Positions 7,694-15,786 are shown, counted from the first letter of the stretch. The stretch: 43,168 bases of DNA from Ruminococcaceae bacterium UBA1404 (GCA_002305075.1 DBQC01000008.1:36604-79771), one strand, 5' to 3'. Program-made: numbers and translations. Notes: generated by a model not told the origin, from the letters alone.

Positions 7694-10015
7694 TTGCACC
7701 ACCGCCCCGGTGTAATAGTGCTCTAAAATGTCGATATAGTCATAGCCCTGCCGGGCCATAAGATGGGCACCGTACTGGCTCATGCCCACCCCGTGGCCGT
7801 AGCCGGCGGTGTTGAAAATGAGGTTTTCGCCGTCGCAGCTCACTTCAAAGCTGTGGCTGCGCAGAGCATAGCCCAGCAGCCTTTCTCGAATGCTCCGGCC
7901 GGTGATGGCCACCCCGGCTCCCACGCTTCCCCCTTGGCTTACGCTGTGACCGCCCAGGTAAACCCGGCCCACATAGCCGCCGTCGGACAGCGCATTTTCA
8001 TCGATCACAAGCCAGTCGGACGGGTCGCCGGGCAGGCTGATGCCATAGGTGGCGTAAGCTTTGTCTCTAAAGCTCTCGGCCGAGATGACATAGCGGCCGT
8101 GGTAGTAGGGCGAGGCTGTATCCCAAGGCGAGTCTACCGGCACAAGATAGGGCACATAGCCTCCCCACACGGCCTGGGAGGAGCTGGTGCGTCCCCGACT
8201 GGTAGAGTGGTAGACCGCATTGATGGGCGAACCGTTGTAGGTGATAACCCGGCCGGCCACGGCCCGCACCGCCGAAGCTGCGGCCGACGAGACGCTCGAG
8301 GCCACGCCCACCGAGGGGTAGAGGCCCTTTAGGTTGTTGTAGCGGATATAGCTGTAGGCCGCCACCGCCTGGGCTTTGAGGGCCTCGGTGTCCAGACTGC
8401 CGCCCATCTCCACCTGCACAATGCGTCCGATGAGGTCGTAGGTGTCGTAGCGCTTGGCCACGCCGCCCACCTGTACCCAAAGGCTTTCTTCCCAGCCATT
8501 GGAGGCGGGCTCGGGTTCATCCTCAGGTTCGGGCTCAGGCTCAGGTTCGGGCTCGGGCTCGGAGCTGTCTCCGGCTTCCCACACGGCCACCGGCGGCTCG
8601 GACGGAGGGCTTTGTCGTGGCAGTTCGGGCTCGGGCGGTGTACTGCTTGCGGCAGGCGGCTCGGGCTGGCTCTGGGGTGGTGTGCTGCTTGCGGCAGGCG
8701 GCTCGGGCTGACTCTGGGGCGGCGTGCTGCTTGCGGGGGGCGGCTCGGGCTGGCTCTGGGGTGGTGTGCTGCTTGCAGCAGGCGGCTCGGATTTGGCCGG
8801 GGGTGCTTGGCTTTCGGCGGCAGGTGGACTGTCCACCTGCCCATCCCGGGCATCGCCGCTTATAACCGCATCTAAAAAGGTCAGCTGGTCGTAGCCGCTG
8901 TCGGGGAACAGGGCGTCGTAGACATCCTGCTGCACATAGCGGTAGTGGTGGGCCTTAAGGGGCAGCGGCTCGGGGGGCGGCTGGGCGGGGGAAAGAGCCG
9001 GAGCAGCCGGTGCCCCAAAGGCCAGATAGCCCCCAAGACCAAGGCCGCAGAGCCCTAAAAGCCACAGCGCCAACCGCCATTTGGGCGCAGCCGAGCCGCC
9101 CGCCGGGCTTTCTGCTTCGGCGGTGGTTTCATGGCCGCGCTCATTTTGGGCGGAGATATGTAGGTCTAAAGAAGTGTCTGCCTCGGACGAGGCGTCAGTC
9201 CTCTCCCAAGAGAAACTGTCCTCAGCGCTGGCCATTAAATTATTTGTTTTGTTTGTGCTATGTAAATCTGCAACAGCGCTTATCTTTGAAACCGGGTTGT
9301 CCTTAGGCGGCCTATCCCCCGGACCCTTGGCAGCACGGTCCGGCGGGGTCTTGGCGGTCGTTTGTAGGCCGGCTGAAGCGTCCGCCTTGGTATCCTCGTC
9401 AGCGCCATCGGCCGAGATCTTGGTTTTGGCTGTGTTATGGTGACCGGTGGAAGTGCCCGCCTTGGAGATGGGGTCACCCTTGGCAGCACTGCCCGGCGGG
9501 GTCTTTGTATCGGTATGGATAGTACCTTTGTCCTCGTCGTCTGCAACGGTGTCCATAAGGGCGGTTACAAACCGCCTAAGGTCGCCCTCTATCATGGCCG
9601 GCGGGGGTGCGGGGGGCAGCAGAACAAGCCCCCGTCCGCCCAGGGGCAGCGCACATCCCAGCTCCAGGCTGCCCGGGGCACCCAGCACCCTAGAGCCCAT
9701 GGGCATCAGAGCCAGTTGGCGGGTGGTGGCATCCAGCGGCCGGCCCTGTGCGGCGCAGGCACCGGCAATATAGGCCGCCGCCCGGCGAGAAGGCCGCATG
9801 GGCAGCCTAAGCAGGGCGCTTATCTCCTTAAGCAGTGGGCGGTCTATGCCCACTACCACCACAAAGTCGCTGCGGGTCAGGGCCCGGCTCAGTGCGGCGG
9901 ACAGGGGTTGGGGGTCGGCAATGCAGCGAAGCACCCCCACCCCCAGGGCGTTGAGCTGCGCGGTTAAGGCATCCAGGCTGTCCTCGGGCACCTTGGATGC
10001 GCCATAGAGCAGCAT
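7691..10015 (-). CDS. SpoIID/LytB-domain protein with degenerate CinA-like N-terminal domain
   Basis: 774 aa from the ATG at 10015. Residues 1-150 align along their whole length with the MoCF (CinA N-terminal) fold, for example RALTRSDFVVVVGID against CinA GRCDLVFMTGGLG and LVLLPPAPP against AILMPGPP. The GGLGPT substrate loop is replaced by VGIDRP. Then come an acidic repeat-rich linker, one membrane helix (about 308-330), Pro-rich repeats (about 405-470), a Glu-Pro run and a SpoIID domain (about 505-774). The SpoIID domain keeps the catalytic-type Glu in VQVEMGGSLDTEALKAQA (about 535) and GYGHGVGMSQYGA (about 740). SpoIID is a peptidoglycan lytic transglycosylase, so the C-terminus should act outside. 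A CTG at 10027, 8 nt after GGAGG and giving MKSEMLLYG, may be the true start. Third gene of the operon with the desulfurase and thiI. Confidence 0.82.
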   Translation of the reverse strand: MLLYGASKVPEDSLDALTAQLNALGVGVLRCIADPQPLSAALSRALTRSDFVVVVGIDRPLLKEISALLRLPMRPSRRAAAYIAGACAAQGRPLDATTRQLALMPMGSRVLGAPGSLELGCALPLGGRGLVLLPPAPPPAMIEGDLRRFVTALMDTVADDEDKGTIHTDTKTPPGSAAKGDPISKAGTSTGHHNTAKTKISADGADEDTKADASAGLQTTAKTPPDRAAKGPGDRPPKDNPVSKISAVADLHSTNKTNNLMASAEDSFSWERTDASSEADTSLDLHISAQNERGHETTAEAESPAGGSAAPKWRLALWLLGLCGLGLGGYLAFGAPAAPALSPAQPPPEPLPLKAHHYRYVQQDVYDALFPDSGYDQLTFLDAVISGDARDGQVDSPPAAESQAPPAKSEPPAASSTPPQSQPEPPPASSTPPQSQPEPPAASSTPPQSQPEPPAASSTPPEPELPRQSPPSEPPVAVWEAGDSSEPEPEPEPEPEPEDEPEPASNGWEESLWVQVGGVAKRYDTYDLIGRIVQVEMGGSLDTEALKAQAVAAYSYIRYNNLKGLYPSVGVASSVSSAAASAVRAVAGRVITYNGSPINAVYHSTSRGRTSSSQAVWGGYVPYLVPVDSPWDTASPYYHGRYVISAESFRDKAYATYGISLPGDPSDWLVIDENALSDGGYVGRVYLGGHSVSQGGSVGAGVAITGRSIRERLLGYALRSHSFEVSCDGENLIFNTAGYGHGVGMSQYGAHLMARQGYDYIDILEHYYTGAVVQ
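8640..8795. repeat. 42-bp tandem repeat encoding Pro-rich linker
   Basis: Four near-identical 42-nt units start at 8655, 8697, 8739 and 8781 (with partial flanks). They encode EPPAASSTPPQSQP on the minus strand. A second, 6-nt-unit repeat (Glu-Pro codons) lies at about 8517-8565. Both fall in the extracytoplasmic linker between the membrane helix and the SpoIID domain. Confidence 0.85.
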
Positions 10016-10061
10016 CTCGGACTTCAGGGCGGTGGCCTCCTTTCGTGTGGGACTTATAGGG

Positions 10062-11243
10062 CTAAAGGACCGTGTCCTCGTCGATTACCAGAGTGTCTAT
10101 GCGCTCCAGCGCCCGGGCGATGAGGGCGGGGCGGTCGAGCGCCCGCTCGGCCTCTATGACCTGCTCAAGGCGGGGCCGGGTTTTGGGGCGGCGGGGGGTG
10201 AACACGGTGCAGCAGTCCTCATAGGGCAAAATGGAGGTTTCGTAGGTATCAATACGCCGGGCAAGGTCAACAATTTCGGTTTTATCCAGGCCGATTAAGG
10301 GGCGCAGCACCGGCAGGCTGGCCGCCGTGTTGGTGCAGGCAATGGCCTGAACGGTCTGGCTGGCAACCTGCCCCAGGCTCTCGCCGGTGACAAGGGCATC
10401 GCAGCCATGGCGCCCGGCATGGATAGAGGCAATCTCCATCATAAAGCGGCGCATAATCAGCGTTGAAAAGGCCTCGGGGCAGTGGCGGGCAATGGCCTCC
10501 TGAATTTCGGTAAAGCCTACCACAGACAAATAGACCCGCCCGGTATAGCGGGCAAGAATTTTAACCAGCTCTTTTACCTTAAGCAGCGCCCGGTCGCTGG
10601 TGTAGGGGGGTGATGCAAAGTGAATGGCGTCCATGGATAGGCCCCGCTTGGCAATCATGTATCCGGCTACTGGCGAGTCGATGCCGCCCGAGACCAGCAG
10701 GCTGGCCCGACCGCTGACCCCCACGGGAATGCCTCCCGCACCGGGTAGTTGGTCGGCGTGGATATAGGCGCCAAAGTCCCTCACCTCCACCGTTACCCGC
10801 AAATCGGGGTTGTGAAGGTCTACCGACAGATGAGGAAAGCGCATGAGCAGATAGGACCCAAGCTCGGAACAAATGGCCGGAGACAGCATGGGAAAGCTCT
10901 TGTCCGAGCGCTTTGCATCCACCCTAAAGGTGGAAGCGGCCTCAAGCGGTGCCTTTAGATAGTCGGCGGCAGTGGTTTTGATGGCCTCCCAGTCCTTGTC
11001 GGTCACCGCCGAGCGGCTGACCCCCGCCGCACCAAATACCCGCAGCAGCCGGGAGACGGCCTCGTCCAAATTGGCTCCTTCGTCGGGTATCACATAGATG
11101 GTAGACTGGGCTTTGGTAAACCTAAAGTTGCCGCAGCCCTTAAGGCGGCGGCGGGCGTTTTTAATAAGCGCCTCCTCAAAGGCACTTTTGTTTTGGCCTT
11201 TAAGGGCGGCCTCGCCCAGTTTAAGCAGTATTACTTCCCGCAT
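10062..11243 (-). CDS. thiI: tRNA 4-thiouridine sulfurtransferase ThiI
   Basis: A 393-aa enzyme that adenylates U8 of tRNA and inserts sulfur. An N-terminal ferredoxin-like/THUMP region (LIKNARRRLKGC to VTVEVRDFGAYI) is followed by the PP-loop SGGIDSP (about 183-189). The C-terminal region has ALVTGESLGQVASQT, PVLRPLIGLDKTEI and ILPYEDCCTVFTPRRP. It lacks the rhodanese extension of the E. coli protein, as usual in Firmicutes, where a dedicated cysteine desulfurase supplies the persulfide. That partner lies directly upstream, 2 nt away. The SpoIID-domain gene follows. Confidence 0.95.
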   Translation of the reverse strand: MREVILLKLGEAALKGQNKSAFEEALIKNARRRLKGCGNFRFTKAQSTIYVIPDEGANLDEAVSRLLRVFGAAGVSRSAVTDKDWEAIKTTAADYLKAPLEAASTFRVDAKRSDKSFPMLSPAICSELGSYLLMRFPHLSVDLHNPDLRVTVEVRDFGAYIHADQLPGAGGIPVGVSGRASLLVSGGIDSPVAGYMIAKRGLSMDAIHFASPPYTSDRALLKVKELVKILARYTGRVYLSVVGFTEIQEAIARHCPEAFSTLIMRRFMMEIASIHAGRHGCDALVTGESLGQVASQTVQAIACTNTAASLPVLRPLIGLDKTEIVDLARRIDTYETSILPYEDCCTVFTPRRPKTRPRLEQVIEAERALDRPALIARALERIDTLVIDEDTVL

Positions 11244-11245
11244 AT

Positions 11246-12385
11246 TTACCTCGCTTTTATCAGCTGTGTCTGGGCGTCTTGGAGGGCGTTTAGCAGCGCC
11301 TGTACATCGTCGGGGGTATTGTGTCGTGAAAAGCTCACCCGCAAAGCCCCCTCAATCTCCCGACGGGGCAGCCCCATGGCGGTGAGCACCGGACTCAGCG
11401 CCCCCCGGCTGCAGGCCGAGCCCGAGGAGACATAGATGTTCCGGTTTTCAAGAAAGTGCAGCACCACCTCGGCCCGGTAGCCGGGCAGCGAGAAGTGGAG
11501 GATATAGGGCGAGGCGGCGCTTGGCAGATGCACCACCACGCCGGGCATCTTCCCAAGGCCCTCCAAAAGCTGCGCCTGCAGCCGGGACACCTGTTCATAG
11601 GCGGCTTCCCGGTGTTCCATGGCCAAATCGGCCGCAAGCCCCAGTGCATGGATAAGTGGCACGCTCTCGGTGCCCGGACGCAGACCCTGCTGCTGTCCGC
11701 CGCCGAATACCACCGGGGCAATGTGCACCCGGTCGGCCAGATAGAGGGCGCCAATGCCCTTGGGCGCACCAATTTTGTGCCCGCTCAGGCTGAGCAGGTC
11801 CACCCCCCATTGGCCCACATGAAAGGGCAGCTTGCCAAAGGCCTGAATGGCGTCGCAGTGAAAGAGGGCGTGGGGGCTTTTCTCCCGGGTAAGGCGCACC
11901 ATAGCCGGGATGTCCTGCATGGCCCCGGTCTCGTTGCCCACCGCCATCACCGACACCAAAATGGTGTCCGGCCGCAGTGCCTCAGCCAGCGCCTCGACCG
12001 ATACGGTGCCGCCGGGGCCGGGGCGCAGCAATGTGAGGGTATAGCCTTGGCGCTCCAGCTCCTTCATGGGGCCTAATACCGCCGGATGCTCAATGGCGGT
12101 GGTGATGATATGCCGCCCCCGTCCCGAGCGCTGCAGCGCCGCACCAAACAGGGCGATGTTGTCAGCCTCGGTGCCGCTGCCGGTAAAGACCACCCGCCCC
12201 GAGCCGGTGCCAAGGACACGCAGTACGCTTTGGGTGGCCGCCTCTATAAGTCGCTCGGCCCGCAACCCTAAGCGGTGCAAGGACGAGGGATTGCCATATT
12301 CTTCGGTCATCACTCGGTAGGCCCCCTGAGCCACCGGAGTCTCCACCCGGGTGGTGGCGGCGTTGTCAAGATAGATAGCCTGCAT
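11246..12385 (-). CDS. cysteine desulfurase (NifS/IscS class, ThiI partner)
   Basis: A 379-aa PLP enzyme converting cysteine to alanine plus enzyme-bound persulfide. The start at 12385 is set by GGGAGGA 7 nt upstream; the frame is open further but has no ribosome site there. Motifs are YLDNAATTRV at the N-terminus, the PLP lysine in SLSGHKIGAPKG, and the sulfur-accepting Cys loop SSGSACSRGALSP. Pairing with thiI two bases downstream indicates that this copy feeds tRNA thiolation, like NifZ of B. subtilis. It has its own strong promoter. Confidence 0.93.
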   Translation of the reverse strand: MQAIYLDNAATTRVETPVAQGAYRVMTEEYGNPSSLHRLGLRAERLIEAATQSVLRVLGTGSGRVVFTGSGTEADNIALFGAALQRSGRGRHIITTAIEHPAVLGPMKELERQGYTLTLLRPGPGGTVSVEALAEALRPDTILVSVMAVGNETGAMQDIPAMVRLTREKSPHALFHCDAIQAFGKLPFHVGQWGVDLLSLSGHKIGAPKGIGALYLADRVHIAPVVFGGGQQQGLRPGTESVPLIHALGLAADLAMEHREAAYEQVSRLQAQLLEGLGKMPGVVVHLPSAASPYILHFSLPGYRAEVVLHFLENRNIYVSSGSACSRGALSPVLTAMGLPRREIEGALRVSFSRHNTPDDVQALLNALQDAQTQLIKAR

Positions 12386-12433
12386 AGAATCCTCCCATAG
12401 GCCCCTTAAGAAAAGCGGGGGCTGTATCCTATA

Positions 12434-12462
12434 ATTATACCAAGCAGGCAGCCTTATTACAA
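12434..12462 (-). promoter_or_regulatory. sigma-A promoter of the desulfurase-thiI-SpoIID operon
   Basis: On the minus strand TTGTAA (12462-12457), 17-nt spacer, TATAAT (12439-12434). The start codon follows 48 nt later. Confidence 0.8.
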
Positions 12463-12541
12463 CCAAAGACCCGGCAAAAGCCGCCGCTGTGCTATCGGGA
12501 CGGGAGGAATTTTAAGAGTTTTTATTTTTATTTAAGTCTGC

Positions 12542-12547
12542 TATAAT
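12542..12547 (+). promoter_or_regulatory. probable -10 box of the cysteine desulfidase gene
   Basis: Consensus TATAAT at 12542-12547 in an AT-rich stretch, with a weak TTTTTA at the -35 position. It is divergent from the desulfurase promoter and 85 nt before the start codon. The leader contains a GC-rich stem but no riboswitch I recognise. Confidence 0.45.
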
Positions 12548-12632
12548 ATGGGTGAAGCAGGGCGGCGGCAGATGCACCCCCCGACGCTTTTTAAGGCGCC
12601 CTTTATAATAAGACCGAAAGGACGGCTGAGAT

Positions 12633-13908
12633 ATGAAGCCAAGCGACGCACTTTATCAGGCATACATAGCCATTCTAAAAGAGGAGCTTATCCCCGCCAT
12701 GGGATGCACCGAACCCATTGCCATAGCCTATGGGGCGGCCTATGCCCGGGATTTGCTGGGGGGGCTTGCCCGAGCGGCTGGACATTGCCGTAAGCGGCAA
12801 TTTGATTAAAAACGCCAAGAGCGTGGTGGTGCCCGGCACCGGCGGTATGCGGGGCATCAAGGCTGCGGCGGCGGCCGGCGTGATTGCCGGACAGACCGAG
12901 CGCCTCTTGGAGGTTATCAGTCAGGTGAGCGAGCAGCAGCAAAAGGACATCAAAGCCTATGCCGAGGAGCGGGATATCGCCATTTCGCTCTGTGAGGGGG
13001 GCCTCACCTTTGACTATATCGTCACGGCCTATCTCGGTGAGGACACCGCCCGGGTGCGCATTGCCAACTACCACACCAATGTGGTGCTGGCCGAAAAGAA
13101 CGGTCGGCGGCTTATCGACCGCCCGGTGGCGAGCGACGACGACACCGAGCTGACCGACCGCAGTCTGCTCAACCTCGACGACATTCTCGACTTTGCCACC
13201 ACCGCCCAAATCGAGGACTTAGCCGCCCTGCTGGACACCCAAATTGCCTACAACACGGCCATTGCCGAGGAGGGGCTGCGGGGGGACTACGGCGCCGCAG
13301 TGGGACGGATGCTGCTTGAAAGCGGAGACGACCGGGCGGAGCTGAAGGCCCGGGCCAAAGCCGCTGCCGCCAGCGATGCCCGCATGAACGGCTGCGAGCT
13401 GCCGGTGGTTATCGTATCGGGCAGCGGCAATCAGGGCATCACGGCTTCGGTGCCGGTCATTGAGTTTGCCCGGGCGCGGCAAACCAGCCACGAGCAGCTT
13501 TTGCGGGCGCTGGCCATCTCCAACTTGCTCACCATCCACCAAAAAACCGGCATCGGCCGACTGTCGGCTTTTTGCGGTGCCGTAAGCGCCGGAGCCGGGG
13601 CCGCCGCAGCGGTCTGCTGGCTGGAAGGGGGCACCCGGGATCAGATTGCCCAAACCCTTATCAATGCGCTGGCCACCTCATCGGGCATGGTCTGTGATGG
13701 GGCCAAGTCCTCCTGTGCGGCCAAAATTGCCCTGTCGGTAGAGTCGGGATTTACCGGTTGGCAGATGGCCATGCGGGGGCGGGGGTTCCTGCCCGGAGAC
13801 GGCATTGTGGGCGAATGTGTGGAAGAAACTATCGCCAATGTGGGCCGCATGGGTCAGGACGGTATGCGCGAGACCGACCGGGAGATTCTGCGCATCATGA
13901 CCAGCTGA
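12633..13908 (+). CDS. L-cysteine desulfidase family protein (CyuA/YhaM), frameshifted in a G7 run
   Basis: Start ATG at 12633 (MKPSDALYQAYIAILKEEL). The family motif PAMGCTEPIA places Cys at residue 25. At the G7 run 12758-12764 the frame must shift by one: six G would give ARDLLGGLPERLDIAVSGN and continue open to 13908, about 425 aa. The remaining cysteines expected for the [4Fe-4S] ligands of this serine-dehydratase-like family are present (SAFCGAVSAG and GMVCDGAKSSC). These enzymes break cysteine into pyruvate, ammonia and sulfide. As written, only a fragment from an internal start near 12730 is open. It lies divergent to the cysteine desulfurase, giving two cysteine-consuming genes back to back. 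Phase variation, decay or a homopolymer error are all possible. Confidence 0.8.
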
Positions 13909-13933
13909 AAACACCCAACTTTATTACATACCC

Positions 13934-13965
13934 AAAAAGCCGCCCCATTTCAGCGGGGGCTTTTT
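13934..13965 (+). terminator. terminator after the cysteine desulfidase gene
   Basis: AAAAAGC and GCTTTTT flank an imperfect GC stem (GCCCC / GGGGG) with an ATTTCA loop and a terminal T run. Confidence 0.7.
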
Positions 13966-13970
13966 GCGTT

Positions 13971-14220
13971 CTGCGCCGCCCACCCCACGCCGCCCACCTC
14001 ACGCCGCCGCCCCACGCCGCCGCCCCGTGCTATCGCCCTGTGCCCTTCTAGGCGTTACCGACCGACCCCCGGGCTGGCATTTTGTCCGTGATGGCGCGCC
14101 TAAACCCCGCCTAAGGCCGCGCGAGCCCGCCCAAACCCCTCCGGCTGCGCCATAAAGCCCCGCCCATATCCACCCAGAGCTCCCATCGCGGCCAAAACCC
14201 ACCAAAACCCACCGGCCCAC
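13971..14220. repeat. C-rich low-complexity spacer with short tandem units
   Basis: Tandem CACGCCGCC-type units at about 13983-14026 are followed by strongly C-biased sequence and repeated AAAACCCACC. Long minus-strand frames across it are Gly/His/Gln-rich artefacts of the composition and antisense to the next gene. I see no gene here. Confidence 0.6.
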
Positions 14221-14247
14221 AGCCTTTTATTCAGGTAGTTTATTCTC

Positions 14248-14276
14248 TTGCATAGGGGCGAATTTGCAAGTATAAT
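14248..14276 (+). promoter_or_regulatory. sigma-A promoter of the DUF401 permease gene
   Basis: TTGCAT at 14248-14253, 17-nt spacer, TATAAT at 14271-14276. A GGGCCGCC/GGCGGCCC hairpin (about 14319-14342) lies in the leader ahead of the ribosome site. Confidence 0.78.
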
Positions 14277-14408
14277 GTTAGCAATGGCTGACGGATGCTC
14301 TAAAGCAACAGCCGAAAGGGCCGCCGCCCAAATGGCGGCCCAATTAGAGAGGTGTGTGCTTGACATGATACAATTGTTGCACTTATAGTCGCCTTTGGCT
14401 GCCTGACC

Positions 14409-15569
14409 TTGCTGCTGCGTCGCAAGGTGGAGTTTGGCGTGGCCATCTTCGGCTCGGCGCTGCTGCTCGGCGCCCTGACCGTATCGGGCGGACTGCCTGC
14501 GCTGCCCGGGCGGGTATTTGTGCTGCTCACCCGTAAAACTGCCCTTCAGACCATGGCGGCCGTGCTCTTTGTGGGCATTCTCAGCGGCGTCTGCCGCCAC
14601 TACGGCATTCTCGACCGCATTGTGCACAACCTCAAGCGGGTGGTGCGCAGCCCCAGGGCCAACCTCATGCTGGTGCCCGCCATTGTGGGACTCATGCCGG
14701 TGGCTGGAGGTGCTGTGATGTCGGTGCCCTTTGTGGACACCATCGCCGGCGAATACGATGTGCCGCCCGAACGCAAAAGCGCCATCAACCTCGTGTTCCG
14801 CCATGCGGGAATGCTGCTGATGCCCTTCTCCACCACGGTCATGGTGGCGCTGGACATCCTCGCGCCCATGGGCATTACCTACATAGACATCGCCAGCCGC
14901 ACCGTGGTCTTTGTGCTGCTCAACCTGTTCTTTGGCTATGTATTTTTGCTTAAAGGGGTTCCGGCCCGCTTGCCCGCCCAGCCCGCCGGCGAGGAGGACA
15001 AAGGCGGCCTCTTGGAGCTGCTGATCAACCTTTCGCCCATACTGTCGGTGGTCATCGTGGCCTTTGTGTTTGGCACACCCATTTATCTCAGCGTGGCCGT
15101 GGGCATTCTGCTGGCCTTTCTCATCTCGGACAAAAAGGACTTTATAAAGGTGATGATCAAGGCCGCCAACCCCCGTATGCTGCTCACCATTGCGGGCATC
15201 AACCTCATGCAGGGCTTTATTCAGGACCTCGATGTGGTCATCAGCCAGCTCACCGGCTTTCTCGGCGACGGCGCCGGCGCGGTGGCCGCCTATGCGCTGG
15301 CCTCGGTGCTGCTGTCCTTTATCACGGGCTCCTCGCTGACCTCCCTCGGCATTGCGCTGCCGCTGCTCATCACGCTGCCCCAGAGCCACAATATGCTCGC
15401 CGCCAACACCTTCCTCATGTTTGTGGCCGGATACTTTGGCTATTACTTCTCGCCGCTGCACCTCTGCCAGGTGCTCACGCTGGACTACCTCAAATGCGGC
15501 GCCTCCCGGCTTTATAAGGAGTACCGCTACTACGCTGCCAGCCTTCTTGTGGCAGCTTTGGCAGCCTAG
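14409..15569 (+). CDS. DUF401 family membrane protein (anion-permease-like)
   Basis: A 386-aa, highly hydrophobic protein with about ten helices. Features are RRKVEFGVAIFGSALLLG, MLVPAIVGLMPVAGGAVMSVPFVD, a repeated half with LLTIAGINLMQGFI, and GSSLTSLGIALPLLI. I assign it to DUF401, related in shape to ion permeases; the substrate is unknown. The start is doubtful. The same frame is open from 14364 and encodes IVALIVAFGCLTLLLRRK, the expected first helix. The well-placed ATG (14365, about 12 nt after AGAGAGG) is in another frame and reads only MIQLLHL before a stop. Either one base is missing after that ATG or a TTG (14409) is used. Confidence 0.78.
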   Translation: MLLRRKVEFGVAIFGSALLLGALTVSGGLPALPGRVFVLLTRKTALQTMAAVLFVGILSGVCRHYGILDRIVHNLKRVVRSPRANLMLVPAIVGLMPVAGGAVMSVPFVDTIAGEYDVPPERKSAINLVFRHAGMLLMPFSTTVMVALDILAPMGITYIDIASRTVVFVLLNLFFGYVFLLKGVPARLPAQPAGEEDKGGLLELLINLSPILSVVIVAFVFGTPIYLSVAVGILLAFLISDKKDFIKVMIKAANPRMLLTIAGINLMQGFIQDLDVVISQLTGFLGDGAGAVAAYALASVLLSFITGSSLTSLGIALPLLITLPQSHNMLAANTFLMFVAGYFGYYFSPLHLCQVLTLDYLKCGASRLYKEYRYYAASLLVAALAA

Positions 15570-15619
15570 GGCGTCTTTGTGCTGCTTGCGTAAATGCCCG
15601 CTTATCACTTAAAATAGTA

Positions 15620-15648
15620 TTGAAACTTAACCCCGCCTGTGATATAGT
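15620..15648 (+). promoter_or_regulatory. tRNA-Gly promoter
   Basis: TTGAAA at 15620-15625, 17-nt spacer, TATAGT at 15643-15648; the tRNA begins 12 nt later. Confidence 0.8.
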
Positions 15649-15660
15649 GTTAAAGCACTC

Positions 15661-15734
15661 GCAGGTATGGTGTAATGGTAGCATTTTTGCTTCCCAAGCA
15701 AACGGCGCGGGTTCGAATCCCGTTACCTGCTCCA
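15661..15734 (+). tRNA. tRNA-Gly (CCC)
   Basis: A full cloverleaf can be drawn: acceptor GCAGGTA / TACCTGC, D loop GGTGTAATGGTAGCA, anticodon stem-loop TTGCTTCCCAAGCAA with anticodon CCC, and T arm CGGGTTCGAATCCCG. CCA is encoded at 15732-15734. Its last 28 nt (plus AA) recur at 23694-23723, marking it as the integration site of the island that follows. Confidence 0.95.
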
Positions 15735-15736
15735 AA
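15707..15736 (+). repeat. left end repeat of tRNA-Gly island (attL-like)
   Basis: 30 bp covering the T arm and acceptor end of tRNA-Gly plus two A. Identical to 23694-23723. Direct repeats of a tRNA 3' end at both ends of a foreign segment are the usual footprint of site-specific integration. Confidence 0.85.
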
Positions 15737-15739
15737 AAA

Positions 15740-15771
15740 GAGAGTCAGCCGTCAGGCTGACCCTCTTTTTT
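15740..15771 (+). terminator. terminator after tRNA-Gly (island side)
   Basis: Stem GAG-GTCAGCC / GGCTGAC-CTC around GTCA, followed by six T. Confidence 0.8.
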
Positions 15772-15786
15772 ATTTTAACAATATTC

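Noticed and set aside
8640..8795. Possible CRISPR array
   Set aside because: The 42-bp units are directly contiguous with no unique spacers and stay in frame within a coding region.
8612..8875. Cys/Gly-rich repeat ORFs on the plus strand over the Pro-rich repeats
   Set aside because: They are the complement of the 42-bp repeat encoding EPPAASSTPPQSQP on the minus strand; the repetition is inherited from that coding repeat.
10749..10958. Plus-strand frames within thiI and other core genes
   Set aside because: They are opposite to conserved enzymes, lack ribosome sites and show no recognisable domain.
12548..12632. A riboswitch in the leader of the cysteine desulfidase gene
   Set aside because: The 85-nt leader has one GC-rich stem but no consensus of SAM, glycine, TPP or other riboswitch classes that I can recognise.
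14100..15608. A 502-codon minus-strand open frame
   Set aside because: It is rich in Gly, His, Gln and Lys with low-complexity character, lies antisense to the clearly hydrophobic DUF401 gene and extends into the C-rich spacer. It is a composition shadow.
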